Shown in pieces: positions 28,322-37,446 of a stretch of 64,000 bases of DNA. The notes below the pieces were generated by a model. The model made no database searches, was not told the origin of the DNA, and worked only from the letters and a program-made list of their open reading frames with translations. Both the position numbers and the translations under genes were made by a program. Origin of the DNA: a bacterium (GTDB lineage: Bacteria > Vulcanimicrobiota > Vulcanimicrobiia > Vulcanimicrobiales > Vulcanimicrobiaceae); assembly GCA_021790935.1 (NCBI GenBank), contig JAJYFL010000008.1, positions 1 through 64,000 of the forward strand. Direction: 5' to 3'. Position 1 is the stretch's first letter, and each line of letters starts with the position of its first letter.

Positions 28322-28485
28322 GAGTTTGTCTGACTTGAGCGCGTTTCCGTCTCCGGGTCGCTTTTTGCCGAATACATCGTTGCTCATCAGTCACGAAGCT
28401 ACGGCTTCGCTCCTTCTTCGCGCCTCGTCTTCGAACAAAAATCGCCTCCGGATCCAAAAACGGCCCAAGTCAGACGAACTCCTAG
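28318..28485 (-). mobile_element. MITE-like element, copy B (168 bp)
   Basis: The inverted ends CTAGGAGTTTGTCTGACTTG and CTAGGAGTTCGTCTGACTTG differ at one of 20 bases. The core is in the opposite orientation to copy A and includes the same hairpin with two compensated base-pair changes (28394-28399 with 28404-28409, loop TACG). The left CTAG contains the TAG stop codon of the upstream gene. No ORF of significance inside. Confidence 0.75.
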
Positions 28486-28583
28486 GTTTTGATGCCGTTT
28501 TGATGGCGCGGAAGCCGGTTTGTTGGCACAATGGTCTATGAGGAGATAGCGCCGTAGAACGGACTAACGAGCCCAAGATCGTC

Positions 28584-29546
28584 TTGCTCGTGCGATTGCT
28601 CAACGCGATCGACGAGGGACACTTTTCCTTCGAACAGTTGAAAGACCGCCTCGGAGAGGCGGAACGCCGGCCCAGCACGCGCAGTCTCCGCCGCTATCTG
28701 GCCATTCTGGCGGACGCGGGGTTCCCGTGGCATTTCGACCGGGCGAGCAACACCTACCGCTTTGCCGACGGCTATAGCCTCAAGCGCCTCGAGCTGAACG
28801 GCAGCGAGCTCTTCGGTTTGGTTGCGCTGCGAGCGATCAGCGCGAGCCTAGGCGGGGCGCTCGGGACCTACGTCGACGAAGTGACCGCAAAGCTGGTTGG
28901 CTCGGCGGGGAAGAGCGCCCGCGACCGGGTCGCGGCTCCTTCGCCCGTCTCGTTTCGGTTGAGCGAGATTCGCCTGGACCGGCAAGGCGAAAAGGCATTT
29001 GCCCTCTGTTCGGCCGCCGAGCGCAGCGCTCGCAGCGTGAGCTTTGCCTATCAAGACAAAGAAGGTCAGCGCACCAAGCGCATCGCCGATCCATACGGGT
29101 TTGTCGTGAGCTCGGGGCGGGTGTATTGCGTCGCATACGATCACGACCGGCGCGACAAGCGTGTCTTCGCCGTGGACAATATCTTCGATCCGGTCATGCT
29201 CGCGCGCACGTTCGTGAAGCCGGCGAGTTTCAGCCTCGATACCTTCGCCTCCGCCTCGATAAGCGGCGTTCTCCATAGCGACGAGACGACCGAGGTGCGC
29301 GTCCGCTTCGCGCCGCGCGTGGCGAAAGCCGCCGCCGCCGCACGCATCGTAGCGGAGCGGGCAATCGTGCCGCAAGAGGACGGTTCCGTCGAGATCGCCT
29401 ACGGCGTGGCAGACGTTGACGAACTCGTGCGCTGGGTCTTGGGCTGGGGAGCCCAGGCGGAGGTCGTCGCGCCGACCGCGGTACGCGACCGCATCCGCAT
29501 GCTGCTTGCCGAAGTCGCAAGCAAGTACGAACTCGCGCGCAACTAG
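28584..29546 (+). CDS. WYL-domain transcriptional regulator
   Basis: 320 residues from a TTG. The N-terminal helix-turn-helix region (to about residue 75) contains STRSLRRYLAILADAGF, typical of the DeoR-like HTH of WYL regulators. The WYL domain (about 130-230) contains a FAYQDKEGQRTKRIADPYG segment, and a WCX-like C-terminal region completes the protein. A good AGGAG (28541-28545) ends eight bases before a GTA at 28554, in frame, suggesting that translation really begins there if the codon is GTG; see findings. WYL regulators sense nucleic-acid ligands or DNA-damage states in other species. Copy B lies in its upstream region. Confidence 0.85.
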   Translation: MLVRLLNAIDEGHFSFEQLKDRLGEAERRPSTRSLRRYLAILADAGFPWHFDRASNTYRFADGYSLKRLELNGSELFGLVALRAISASLGGALGTYVDEVTAKLVGSAGKSARDRVAAPSPVSFRLSEIRLDRQGEKAFALCSAAERSARSVSFAYQDKEGQRTKRIADPYGFVVSSGRVYCVAYDHDRRDKRVFAVDNIFDPVMLARTFVKPASFSLDTFASASISGVLHSDETTEVRVRFAPRVAKAAAAARIVAERAIVPQEDGSVEIAYGVADVDELVRWVLGWGAQAEVVAPTAVRDRIRMLLAEVASKYELARN

Positions 29547-29584
29547 GACAAGCTGCCAGCGCACGGGCCGGCCGGATCGCAACA

Positions 29585-29725
29585 ATAACGGAACCCGCCT
29601 TCGTGAGAGGGCGGGCTCCGACGTATTCACTCATCGCGTCCCGCCCGTTTGGCTCCGGTGAGGGAGCCCTACTGACGCTGGCGGACGGTTCGACCGAGAC
29701 ACTCGGATCGCCGACTTTGCGACTG
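29585..29725. other. Hairpin-rich intergenic segment
   Basis: The 380-bp gap between the WYL gene and hutH holds several stems: 29590-29599 with 29610-29619 (one mismatch), 29651-29656 with 29663-29668, a CCGAG/CTCGG hairpin further on, and an outer CGTCC/GGACG-type pairing around the second. This looks like a structured RNA or transcript end. I cannot assign it to a known family and I see no T run. The rest of the gap contains the DnaA-box region. Confidence 0.35.
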
Positions 29726-29843
29726 CATCGTCAACATGTCTCGACCGCGACTATACGTTCATCGCACTTCGTCTTACCGAAGTAGGTGCATGATACCATC
29801 GTGAAAATGCCGTTGCAAGAGCGCTCGGCACCGACTCACAGGG

Positions 29844-29871
29844 TTTCCACAAGAATGTGTAGTTATCCACA
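29844..29871 (+). promoter_or_regulatory. DnaA-box-like cluster
   Basis: A perfect DnaA box TTATCCACA (29863-29871) follows TTTCCACA (29844-29851) with a TGTG between them. It lies 57 bp before hutH. No dnaA, dnaN or parA gene is nearby, so an origin is not supported. It may be a DnaA-responsive control site. Confidence 0.4.
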
Positions 29872-29927
29872 GAAGATTAGCAGCGCGAGCAAGAAGGAGC
29901 GCGCCGGGGCCGGAACTCTCCGGCTCT

Positions 29928-31499
29928 ATGGCGAGTAACTCGGACCCATCTATCGAGCTCGACGGCAAGCATTTGAGCCTAGAGCAGATTCGCGCGGTCG
30001 CGGAAGACGGCGTTGCCGTGCGCGTTACTCCCGAGGCGCGCAGGCGCGTCGCCGCGGCGCGCGCTTTGGTCGACGAAAGATTCGCCTCCGGAGAGGCCAT
30101 CTACGGTGTGACGACGGGTTTCGGGCGCTTGGCCAACGTGCAGATCGCTCCGAAGGACGCCGAGCAGCTGCAACTCAATTTGGTGCGCAGCCATGCCGCC
30201 GGCACCGGCGCGCCGCTGGCCGAACGCGACGTGCGAGCTGCCGGTGTCTTGCGCGTCAGTGCGCTGGCGGCAGGGCACTCCGGAGTCCGCGAGGGCACGC
30301 TCGATCTTCTAATCGAGATCCTCAACCACGGAATCACCCCCGTGGTGCCGTCTGCGGGCTCGGTCGGCGCGAGCGGCGACCTCGCCCCGCTCGCGCACAT
30401 GACGCTGACCCTTATCGGCGAGGGTGAGGCCTTCTATCGCGGCGAGCGGATGCCGAGCGCGCGCGCCCTGCAGCTGGCCGGTTTGGAGCCGTTGCGTTTG
30501 GGCGCGAAGGAAGGCTTGGCGTTGGTCAACGGCACCGAGGTGATGACTGCCGTTGCCGCCCTCGCGCTTCTGCGAGCCGAACGCCTTCTGGCCGCCGCAG
30601 ACGTGATCGGCGCCATGGCGCTCGAGGCCTTTCTCGGAACCGACCGGGTCTTCGACCGGCGCATCAACGCGTTGCGGCCCCACGCGGGCCAAGCGCGCGT
30701 CGCCGATAACCTACGGGCGCTGCTGGCCGGCTCGCAGATCGTGGAGTCGCACCGGGAGTGCGGCCGCGTGCAGGATCCGTACTCGTATCGATGCATCCCC
30801 GTGGTCCACGGCGCCGCGCGCGATACGGCCGCGCACGTCCGGCGGGTCATCGAAATCGAAGTGATGTCGGTCACCGATAATCCGCTGGTCTTTCCCGACG
30901 ACGGCGAGTTTCTCAGCGGCGGCAATTTTCACGGCGAGCCGGTTGCGCTCTGCGCGGATTTCTTGAAGATAGCGCTCGCCGAGATCGCGAGCATCAGCGA
31001 ACGGCGGCTCTACCTGCTTCTGAATGCCGAAGAACGCGGGCTGCCGCTCTTTCTCACCGGCCGGTCGGGGCTGCAGTCGGGCCTCATGATCGTGCAGTAT
31101 TGCTCGGCGGCGTTGGTCAACGATAACAAGGGCTTAGCTTGGCCGAGCAGCGTCGATTCGATACCGACCTCGGCCGGCCAGGAAGATCACGTGAGCATGG
31201 GCATGACCTCCGCGAATAACCTGGTGCGCCTGCTCGATAACGTGGAAGGGGCACTGGCGTGCGAGCTGCTCGGCGCGCTCGTCGCGACGGATCTGCGCCG
31301 GCCGCTGCAGTCGGGCACAGGTACGCAGGCGGCCCACGAATGCGCCCGGGCCGCGATCGCGCCGTTGACGGACGATCGCGTGCCCGCTCCGGACATCGAA
31401 GCCGCGCGCGATCTAATCGCCTCCGGCGCCCTGGTTCGAGCCGCCGAGCGCGCCATCCGGTTGCCGCTGATCGGCCGGCCGCCGGGATCCGCTACGTAG
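29928..31499 (+). CDS. hutH: Histidine ammonia-lyase
   Basis: 523 residues. The active-site Ala-Ser-Gly that cyclises to the MIO cofactor is at 148-150 (GASGDLAPLAHM). The other family hallmarks are LVNGTEVM, QDPYSYRC and AGQEDHVSMG. It deaminates histidine to urocanate, the first step of histidine degradation. Downstream hut genes follow at 33234 after an inverted transporter gene. Its last 8 bases overlap the end of that convergent gene. Confidence 0.96.
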   Translation: MASNSDPSIELDGKHLSLEQIRAVAEDGVAVRVTPEARRRVAAARALVDERFASGEAIYGVTTGFGRLANVQIAPKDAEQLQLNLVRSHAAGTGAPLAERDVRAAGVLRVSALAAGHSGVREGTLDLLIEILNHGITPVVPSAGSVGASGDLAPLAHMTLTLIGEGEAFYRGERMPSARALQLAGLEPLRLGAKEGLALVNGTEVMTAVAALALLRAERLLAAADVIGAMALEAFLGTDRVFDRRINALRPHAGQARVADNLRALLAGSQIVESHRECGRVQDPYSYRCIPVVHGAARDTAAHVRRVIEIEVMSVTDNPLVFPDDGEFLSGGNFHGEPVALCADFLKIALAEIASISERRLYLLLNAEERGLPLFLTGRSGLQSGLMIVQYCSAALVNDNKGLAWPSSVDSIPTSAGQEDHVSMGMTSANNLVRLLDNVEGALACELLGALVATDLRRPLQSGTGTQAAHECARAAIAPLTDDRVPAPDIEAARDLIASGALVRAAERAIRLPLIGRPPGSAT

Positions 31500-32808
31500 G
31501 AAGGCTTGGGAAAAAGGCCAGAACGACCGAGACGATCGTCAGCAGCCCGACGATGGCGACCGTTCCCCATGCGATGACGTTGAAGGCCGCGCCGTTTACA
31601 TATTTGCCCATCAGCCGGCGATTGTTGATGAGGATCAGCATGAGGACGAGGATAGCCGGCAAGAGCGCGCCGTTGAGCACCTGGGAGTAAAAGATGATCG
31701 CGAGCAGCGGTGAGTGCGGCAGGAGCACGATGCTTGCCCCCGTGACGATCAGCGCCAGGTAGAGGCTGTAAAAAATCGGGGCATCTTTGAACGAGTTGTC
31801 CATGCCGCGCTCGAAGCCGAAGGCTTCGCAGACGTAGTAGGCCGTCGAAAGCGGCAGGATCGAAGCGGTGAAGATAGCCGCATTGAGCAGGCCGAAGGCG
31901 AACAGCAGCGACGCGAACTTCCCGGCCAGCGGCGCTAGCGCCGCCGCCACGTCTCCGGCATTGGTGATTTGCAGCGGGTGGGCGCTGTGAAGGTTGTGGA
32001 GGTAGATCGTTGCGGCGCTCGAGACGATGATGAAATAGGCGATGATATCGGTTACGAGCGCACCCGAGACGACGTCGATACGTGAGTACGGGTAGTCCGC
32101 CACGCGGATTCCCTTGTCGACGACCGCCGCTTGGATATAGAACTGCATCCACGGGGCGATCGTCGTACCGATAACGCCGATGGCCATGACGAGGTAGGCC
32201 GACGTCGGCGTAAAATGCGGCACCAGGGTCTGGTGAAAGACTTCGCCCCAGTTGGGGTGCACGACGATCGCGCTGACCACGTACGCCAAATAGGCGACGC
32301 AGAATGCAAAAAACACGCGCTCGACGACCTTGAGATTTCCGCGGGTGATCACGCCGAACACGAGCGCGGCCGCGGCGACGACCATGCCGTCGGTGAAGAT
32401 CCATCCCGGTACCGCATGCATCCACGGCATGAAGCCGTAAAAGATCGGGGCCGACCAGGCGATCCCGGCGAACTCGGCGGCGATGTTGCCGAGATCGCCC
32501 AGCACGAAGATGAGGAGCACCCAAAACGTAACCTTGACGCCGAAGTTTTCACGGATGAGATCGGCGAGGCCCTTGCCGGTGACCGCGCCCATCCGCGCGC
32601 ACATCTCCTGCGTCACGATCAAAGCCAGCGTTACCGGAATGAGAAGCCACAGCAGCTCGTAACCAAACTGCGCCCCGGCAAGCGAGTACGTGGTGATGCC
32701 GCCGACGTCGTTGTCGGCGTTGGCGGTGATGATGCCGGGCCCCACGATCGAAAGGAACATGACGACCGAGCGCAGGAGGTTGGGACGCTTCAAGAGAGCT
32801 GCGGGCAT
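31492..32808 (-). CDS. Nramp-related Mg2+ transporter (NRMT type)
   Basis: 438 residues from the ATG at 32808, about 11 membrane helices. The first-helix metal motif is DNDVGG (residues 32-37) instead of the canonical DPGN. In helix 6 the Ala-Pro-Trp of TTIAPWMQF replaces the canonical Met-Pro-His, losing the methionine that selects transition metals. Loss of this Met is a known trait of Nramp-related Mg2+ transporters. An M-box Mg2+ riboswitch lies 180-340 bp upstream on the same strand, which strongly supports Mg2+ uptake. It sits on the opposite strand inside the hut cluster, between hutH and hutU. Confidence 0.87.
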   Translation of the reverse strand: MPAALLKRPNLLRSVVMFLSIVGPGIITANADNDVGGITTYSLAGAQFGYELLWLLIPVTLALIVTQEMCARMGAVTGKGLADLIRENFGVKVTFWVLLIFVLGDLGNIAAEFAGIAWSAPIFYGFMPWMHAVPGWIFTDGMVVAAAALVFGVITRGNLKVVERVFFAFCVAYLAYVVSAIVVHPNWGEVFHQTLVPHFTPTSAYLVMAIGVIGTTIAPWMQFYIQAAVVDKGIRVADYPYSRIDVVSGALVTDIIAYFIIVSSAATIYLHNLHSAHPLQITNAGDVAAALAPLAGKFASLLFAFGLLNAAIFTASILPLSTAYYVCEAFGFERGMDNSFKDAPIFYSLYLALIVTGASIVLLPHSPLLAIIFYSQVLNGALLPAILVLMLILINNRRLMGKYVNGAAFNVIAWGTVAIVGLLTIVSVVLAFFPSLPT

Positions 32809-32917
32809 GGCGGAGGCCTCAGCGAACGAAGGTCGTCCGAGAAAACGCGTGCGGGATGCGTACCGATGCGCCGGAGCATGCGGTAAAACCGAACTGCATG
32901 AGGCGGTGTCCTTTGCC

Positions 32918-32975
32918 AAAAAAAAAGCGCCGACGGACCTCCCGCCAGGCGACGATCGCGAAACGATGAGCGTGC
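32918..32975 (-). terminator. Candidate riboswitch-controlled terminator
   Basis: On the minus strand a GC-rich segment, with a GCGCCG/CGGCGC pairing and smaller inner stems, runs directly into a T9 run (A9 at 32918-32926 on the plus strand). It lies between the M-box and the transporter start, the position expected for a transcription-termination expression platform. The exact fold was not computed. Confidence 0.5.
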
Positions 32976-32987
32976 GGCGCACGCGTC

Positions 32988-33147
32988 GCTCCTCAATGTC
33001 GAGTTTTAGCACTACACGTTATAGAGTCTGCACTCAGCCGTCTTAGGATACCGCCTTGATTCGGCGGTGCCTGGTGACCCGTTGGCGTCTCTCGACATTT
33101 CCGGGTAGCGGCGTGTCACCGTGTAGACGCCTCACCTAACGAGGAAT
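32988..33147 (-). promoter_or_regulatory. M-box (ykoK) magnesium riboswitch
   Basis: Read on the minus strand, the segment shows in order GTTAGGTGAGGC, ACGCCGCTACCCGG, AATGTCGAGAGACGCCAACG followed by GGTC, a variable stem-loop, then GTGCTAAAACTCGACATT and GAGGA closing the P1 stem with TCCTC at the 5' end (33141-33145 with 32990-32994). These are the conserved blocks of the M-box aptamer in correct order and spacing. It lies upstream of, and in the same direction as, the Nramp-related transporter. High Mg2+ would switch transporter expression off. Confidence 0.93.
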
Positions 33148-33233
33148 CCATTCACATGATACGCCGGGTGTCAATCCCCGGCGGCCCGCTGCAGGCTGCA
33201 AGGGCTCGGGCCGCCCGGCCGGAAGTGAACCTT

Positions 33234-34895
33234 ATGAGTACCGTCGATTCAGGACCTCGTACCGTACGAGCCCCTCGCGGACCGGAGCTCAGCTGCCGAG
33301 CCTGGCCTCAAGAAGCGGCCCTGCGGATGCTGATGAACAACCTCGATCCGCAGGTCGCGGAGCGCCCCCAGGATCTGGTCGTCTACGGCGGTAACGGTCG
33401 CGCCGCCCGGTCGTGGCCGGCGTTCGACGCCATCGTGCGCACCCTGCGGCGCTTGAAGAACGATGAAACCCTGATCGTGCAGAGCGGCAAGCCGGTCGCG
33501 GTGTGGAAGACGCACGAGCGCGCCCCGCGCGTGCTGATCGCGAACGCGAATCTGGTGCCGAAGTGGGCCGACTGGACGATCTTTCGCGAGCTCGAGGCGC
33601 AAGGCCTGACGATGTTCGGCCAGATGACCGCAGGCTCGTGGATCTACATCGGCACGCAAGGCATCCTTCAAGGTACCTTCGAGACCTTTGCGGAGCTGGC
33701 ACGCCGGCATTTCGGCGGCAGCCTGAAAGGGCGCCTCTGTTTGACGGCCGGTATCGGCGGTATGGGCGGCGCGCAACCGCTCGCCATCACGATGAACGAC
33801 GGCGTCGCGCTCGTCGTCGACGTCGATGCTTCGCGGTTGGAGCGGCGTTGCGAACTCCGTTATCTCGACATCGTAGCCGGCTCGCGCGACGAGGCGCTGC
33901 GGTCAGTTGAGGAGGCACGTGCTGCGGGCACGGCGCTCTCGGTCGGTTACGTGGGCAACGCGGGGGAAGAGTTCCCGGCGCTCTATCGCCTCGGACTGCG
34001 CCCGGACGCGGTGACCGACCAGACCTCGGCGCACGACATGATCGGCGGATACGTGCCGATGGGGCTCGCGCCGGACGAGGCCGCGCGGTTGCGAACGGAG
34101 CGGCCAGACGAGTACGAGCGCCGCGCCTTTCAGACGGTCGCCCGGCACGTCGAGGCGATGATCGCGTTCCTGGATGCCGGTGCCGTCGTCTTCGACTACG
34201 GCAACAACATTCGCGCCATGGCGCAGCGTGCCGGCGTCGAGCGCGCGTTCGATTTCCCGGGATTCGTCCCGGCTTTCATCCGCCCGCTGTTCTGCCGCGG
34301 TTCGGGTCCGTTCCGCTTTGCGGCGCTCTCCGGCGATCCGCGCGATATCGAACGCTGCGACGACGAGTTGCTGGCGCTGTTTCCGCACGACGAACGCTTG
34401 CACCGATGGATCGCGCTCGCGCGCGAACGCGTCGCTTTCCAAGGGTTGCCGGCGCGCATCTGCTGGCTCGGATACGGCGATCGCGCGAAAGCGGGGCTGC
34501 GCTTCAACGAGTTGGTGCGCGAGGGCGCATTGAAGGCACCGATCGTGATCGGGCGCGACCATCTCGACGCGGGCAGCGTCGCATCGCCGTACCGCGAGAC
34601 GGAGTCGATGAAGGACGGCAGCGACGCGATCGCCGACTGGCCGATCCTCAACGCGCTGCTCAACACCGCCGCCGGCGCCCACTGGGTCTCCGTGCACCAC
34701 GGAGGCGGGGTCGGCATCGGGTACAGCCTGCACGCCGGTATGGTGGTCGTCGCCGATGGAAGCGAGGACGCGCGCGAGCGATTGGAATGCGTGCTCGCCA
34801 CCGACTGTGGAATGGGCGTCGTGCGCCATGCCGACGCGGGCTACGATCTTGCGATCGAGACGGCCGACGAGACGGGCATAGATTGGCGGCTTTGA
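33234..34895 (+). CDS. hutU: Urocanate hydratase
   Basis: 553 residues from the ATG at 33234, preceded by GGAAG; the reading from 33156 adds 26 residues before the conserved region. Family motifs include YGGNGRAAR near the N-terminus, [12 protein letters not shown], the NAD-binding [18 protein letters not shown] and [11 protein letters not shown]. It hydrates urocanate to imidazolonepropionate with tightly bound NAD+. Its stop overlaps the hutI start. Confidence 0.96.
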   Translation: MSTVDSGPRTVRAPRGPELSCRAWPQEAALRMLMNNLDPQVAERPQDLVVYGGNGRAARSWPAFDAIVRTLRRLKNDETLIVQSGKPVAVWKTHERAPRVLIANANLVPKWADWTIFRELEAQGLTMFGQMTAGSWIYIGTQGILQGTFETFAELARRHFGGSLKGRLCLTAGIGGMGGAQPLAITMNDGVALVVDVDASRLERRCELRYLDIVAGSRDEALRSVEEARAAGTALSVGYVGNAGEEFPALYRLGLRPDAVTDQTSAHDMIGGYVPMGLAPDEAARLRTERPDEYERRAFQTVARHVEAMIAFLDAGAVVFDYGNNIRAMAQRAGVERAFDFPGFVPAFIRPLFCRGSGPFRFAALSGDPRDIERCDDELLALFPHDERLHRWIALARERVAFQGLPARICWLGYGDRAKAGLRFNELVREGALKAPIVIGRDHLDAGSVASPYRETESMKDGSDAIADWPILNALLNTAAGAHWVSVHHGGGVGIGYSLHAGMVVVADGSEDARERLECVLATDCGMGVVRHADAGYDLAIETADETGIDWRL

Positions 34896-36142
34896 TGCGG
34901 GCGCGCGGTGGGCCGCCCGCGCCGCTGCTCGTGAGCGCGAAGACGATCGTGACCTGCGATACCGGCGCCGCGCAATGCGGCGTTACGTTTGCTGCGCTCG
35001 GGCGCATCGAGGACGGCTGTATCTTGGTCGATCCCAAACGCGGCACCGTGACGGCGCTCGGCTCGCGCGTCCAGATCGAGTCGCGTTTGAGCGGCGGCCC
35101 CGTCGACGAGCTCGATTTCGGCGACTGCACCGTGGTGCCGGGGCTGGTCGACGCGCACGCGCACCCACTCTTCGCCGGGGATCGTGAAGCCGACTTTGCC
35201 GCGCGCGGCCGTTCCGAGATCGCGCCGCTCGGGATGTCGCATACCATACGGCAGACGCGGCGCGCCCTCGAGGACCCGCGCGCATTCTGGGAGCTCGTCC
35301 GCGCGCGTCTGCACTTGATGCTCGCGCACGGCACGACGACGCTCGAAACCAAGACGGGATACGCGCTGAACGAGGCCGGGGAGAGCGCGCTGCTCGCCAT
35401 GATCGACGCACACAAGAACGAGCCCGCGCTTCCGCGTTTGATCGCCACCTTTCTGGGCGCGCATGCGGTGCCGCCGGAGTTCCACGACGAGGCGGCGTAC
35501 GTCGACTACCTAATCGAGCGCTGCCTGCCTGCAGCGAAGGCGCACGGAGCCGTCTACGCCGATGCCTTCTGCGAACCGGGCTGGTTCTCGCCGGCGCAGG
35601 CGCGGCGATACTTGGAAGCCGCGCGCGCGCTCGGCCTGCGCCTGCGCGTCCACTGCGACGAGCTGGGCTTTGGCGCCGCGGCCGAGATGGCTGCGAATCT
35701 CGGCGTCGACGCGGTGGATCACTGCAACTACATCCGCGAGCAGGATGTCGGCGCGATCGTCGCGCGCGGCATCGTGATGGTCGCCTGTCCGGCCACCGCG
35801 GCCTATCTCGATCTGCCGCGTCACGCACCCGTGCGCGCCTTGCTCGAACGCGGCGGCGTGGTAGCGCTTGCGAGCGATTTCAACCCGGGAACCTCGCCCT
35901 GTTTCAACCTCCAAACGGTTGCGTATTTTGGTCGCAAGCTCTTCGGCTTGTCGGCCGCCGAAGCGCTCTACGGCGTAACCCGCGCGGCCGCCGCGTCGCT
36001 GCGCGCCGATGCGGGCTCGTTGTACGCCGGCGGACCCGCCGACTTCGTCGTGCTGCGCATCGCCTCGCCGGAGGAGTTTGGGTGGCAGTTCGGCGGCAAC
36101 TTGGCGGCGGCGGTCGTGCGCGCCGGGAAGGTGGTCGCGTGA
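34895..36142 (+). CDS. hutI: Imidazolonepropionase
   Basis: 415 residues from an ATG that overlaps the hutU stop. Amidohydrolase metal site His-Ala-His (VDAHAHPLFAGDREADF) and the HutI-specific KTGYAL, VHCDELGF and VDHCNYI segments are present, together with SDFNPGT at the far end of the barrel. It opens the imidazolone ring to give N-formimino-L-glutamate. Its end overlaps the next gene by 4 bp. Confidence 0.95.
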   Translation: MRARGGPPAPLLVSAKTIVTCDTGAAQCGVTFAALGRIEDGCILVDPKRGTVTALGSRVQIESRLSGGPVDELDFGDCTVVPGLVDAHAHPLFAGDREADFAARGRSEIAPLGMSHTIRQTRRALEDPRAFWELVRARLHLMLAHGTTTLETKTGYALNEAGESALLAMIDAHKNEPALPRLIATFLGAHAVPPEFHDEAAYVDYLIERCLPAAKAHGAVYADAFCEPGWFSPAQARRYLEAARALGLRLRVHCDELGFGAAAEMAANLGVDAVDHCNYIREQDVGAIVARGIVMVACPATAAYLDLPRHAPVRALLERGGVVALASDFNPGTSPCFNLQTVAYFGRKLFGLSAAEALYGVTRAAAASLRADAGSLYAGGPADFVVLRIASPEEFGWQFGGNLAAAVVRAGKVVA

Positions 36143-37446
36143 AGACGCTGGTCCGGTGCGCGCGCGCGCTGTGCGCCGGAGTGGAGCGGAACGATTTTGC
36201 GATGCTGATTGAGGACGACCGCTTCGCCGACGCCGGTGCCTACGCGGCGCTGCGCGCGAGATATCCGGCTGTGGCGCAGCGCACGTACGGGCACGACGTC
36301 GTAGTCGTTCCGGGGTTCGTCAACGGGCACAGCCACGCATACCAGATTCTACTGCGTGGGTGGGCCGACGATCTTCCGTTTGAGACCTGGCGACGGGAGG
36401 CGCTCTACGCCATCGTTCCGCAGTTGAGCCCCGACGACGTCTACTGGACGTTCTTGCTTGCCTTTAGCGAGATGCTGGCCGCCGGCATCACGACCGTGAC
36501 CGAGTTTTTCTACTTGAACGGAGCCGGCAACGCTCACGCGGAAGCGGCGATCGGCGCCGCGCGCGATGCGGGCATCCGCTTGATTCTCGCGCGGAGTTGG
36601 ATGGACGTGCCTTCCGCACCTACGGCGTTCCGCGAAACGATGGAGCTGGCTGCGTCGCGCACGCGCGACCTGATGGACGCGCACCCCGAAGTCAACATCT
36701 GCGTCGCGCCCCATTCGCTGCATGCGGCCTCTCACGAGATGATTGCGGCCGCGATGGAGTTCGCGCGCGGCTGCGATTGCCTCGTGCACATCCACGTCGC
36801 CGAAGCCGAGTACGAAGGCGTGCAGACGCTGGAGCGCTACGGCGCGACACCTATCTGTCTGCTCGACCGCTTGGGTGTCCTAAACGAGCGCTTGGTGGCG
36901 ATTCACTCGATCTACGTAACCGCCGACGAGCAGCGGCTCTTGGCCGAGCGTGGAGCGCGCGTCGTCCATAACCCTCTCACGAATCAGTATCTCGGCGATG
37001 GGATCTGCGACGTGACGGAGTTGCAACGCTTGGGCGTGCCGACTGCGCTCGGCACCGATGCCGATGTCAAGCCGTCTATACTCGACGAGATGCGCGCGGC
37101 ATCGCTGCTGCAGAAGATCGCGCGGCGCGACGGGGGCGCACTCGGCGCTGCGGTCGCTTTCGATCTCGGCACGGCGCAGGGCGCGCGCGCACTCGGCATC
37201 CCGGCCGGCGATCTGCGCGCGGGTCTCTACGCGGATTACGCCGTGCTCGACGTGCGGAACGTGGACCCGTGGTCCTCCCTGCGCAACGCAGTCGTCTACC
37301 GAGCCGAATCGTCGTGGGTACGCGAGACGTACGTTGGAGGGCGCCGCGTCTGGAACGAGGAGCGTTCGGCGGCAACGCAGCGGGCCAAAGCGAAGACGGC
37401 GGCGCTGATGGCGTCGCTGCGCGAGCGCCGCCGGCGGGAGTCATAG
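36139..37446 (+). CDS. Amidohydrolase, putative formimidoylglutamate deiminase (HutF-like)
   Basis: 435 residues from a GTG overlapping the hutI stop. The metal site His-x-His (NGHSHAYQ), HIHVAEAE, the later His before IYVTADE and the Asp in GTDAD mark an amidohydrolase-superfamily deaminase. HutF converts formiminoglutamate to formylglutamate and ammonia, and operon position favours this. The sequence also resembles generic chlorohydrolase/deaminase members, so specificity is inferred. FtcD is encoded at the right edge of the window, so two routes from formiminoglutamate may coexist. No hutG (formylglutamate deformylase) is seen. Confidence 0.7.
   Translation: MKTLVRCARALCAGVERNDFAMLIEDDRFADAGAYAALRARYPAVAQRTYGHDVVVVPGFVNGHSHAYQILLRGWADDLPFETWRREALYAIVPQLSPDDVYWTFLLAFSEMLAAGITTVTEFFYLNGAGNAHAEAAIGAARDAGIRLILARSWMDVPSAPTAFRETMELAASRTRDLMDAHPEVNICVAPHSLHAASHEMIAAAMEFARGCDCLVHIHVAEAEYEGVQTLERYGATPICLLDRLGVLNERLVAIHSIYVTADEQRLLAERGARVVHNPLTNQYLGDGICDVTELQRLGVPTALGTDADVKPSILDEMRAASLLQKIARRDGGALGAAVAFDLGTAQGARALGIPAGDLRAGLYADYAVLDVRNVDPWSSLRNAVVYRAESSWVRETYVGGRRVWNEERSAATQRAKAKTAALMASLRERRRRES

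Noticed and set aside
29844-29871. Chromosome replication origin
   Set aside because: One perfect DnaA box and one weak one, no dnaA, dnaN, parA or rpmH nearby, and no AT-rich unwinding region.
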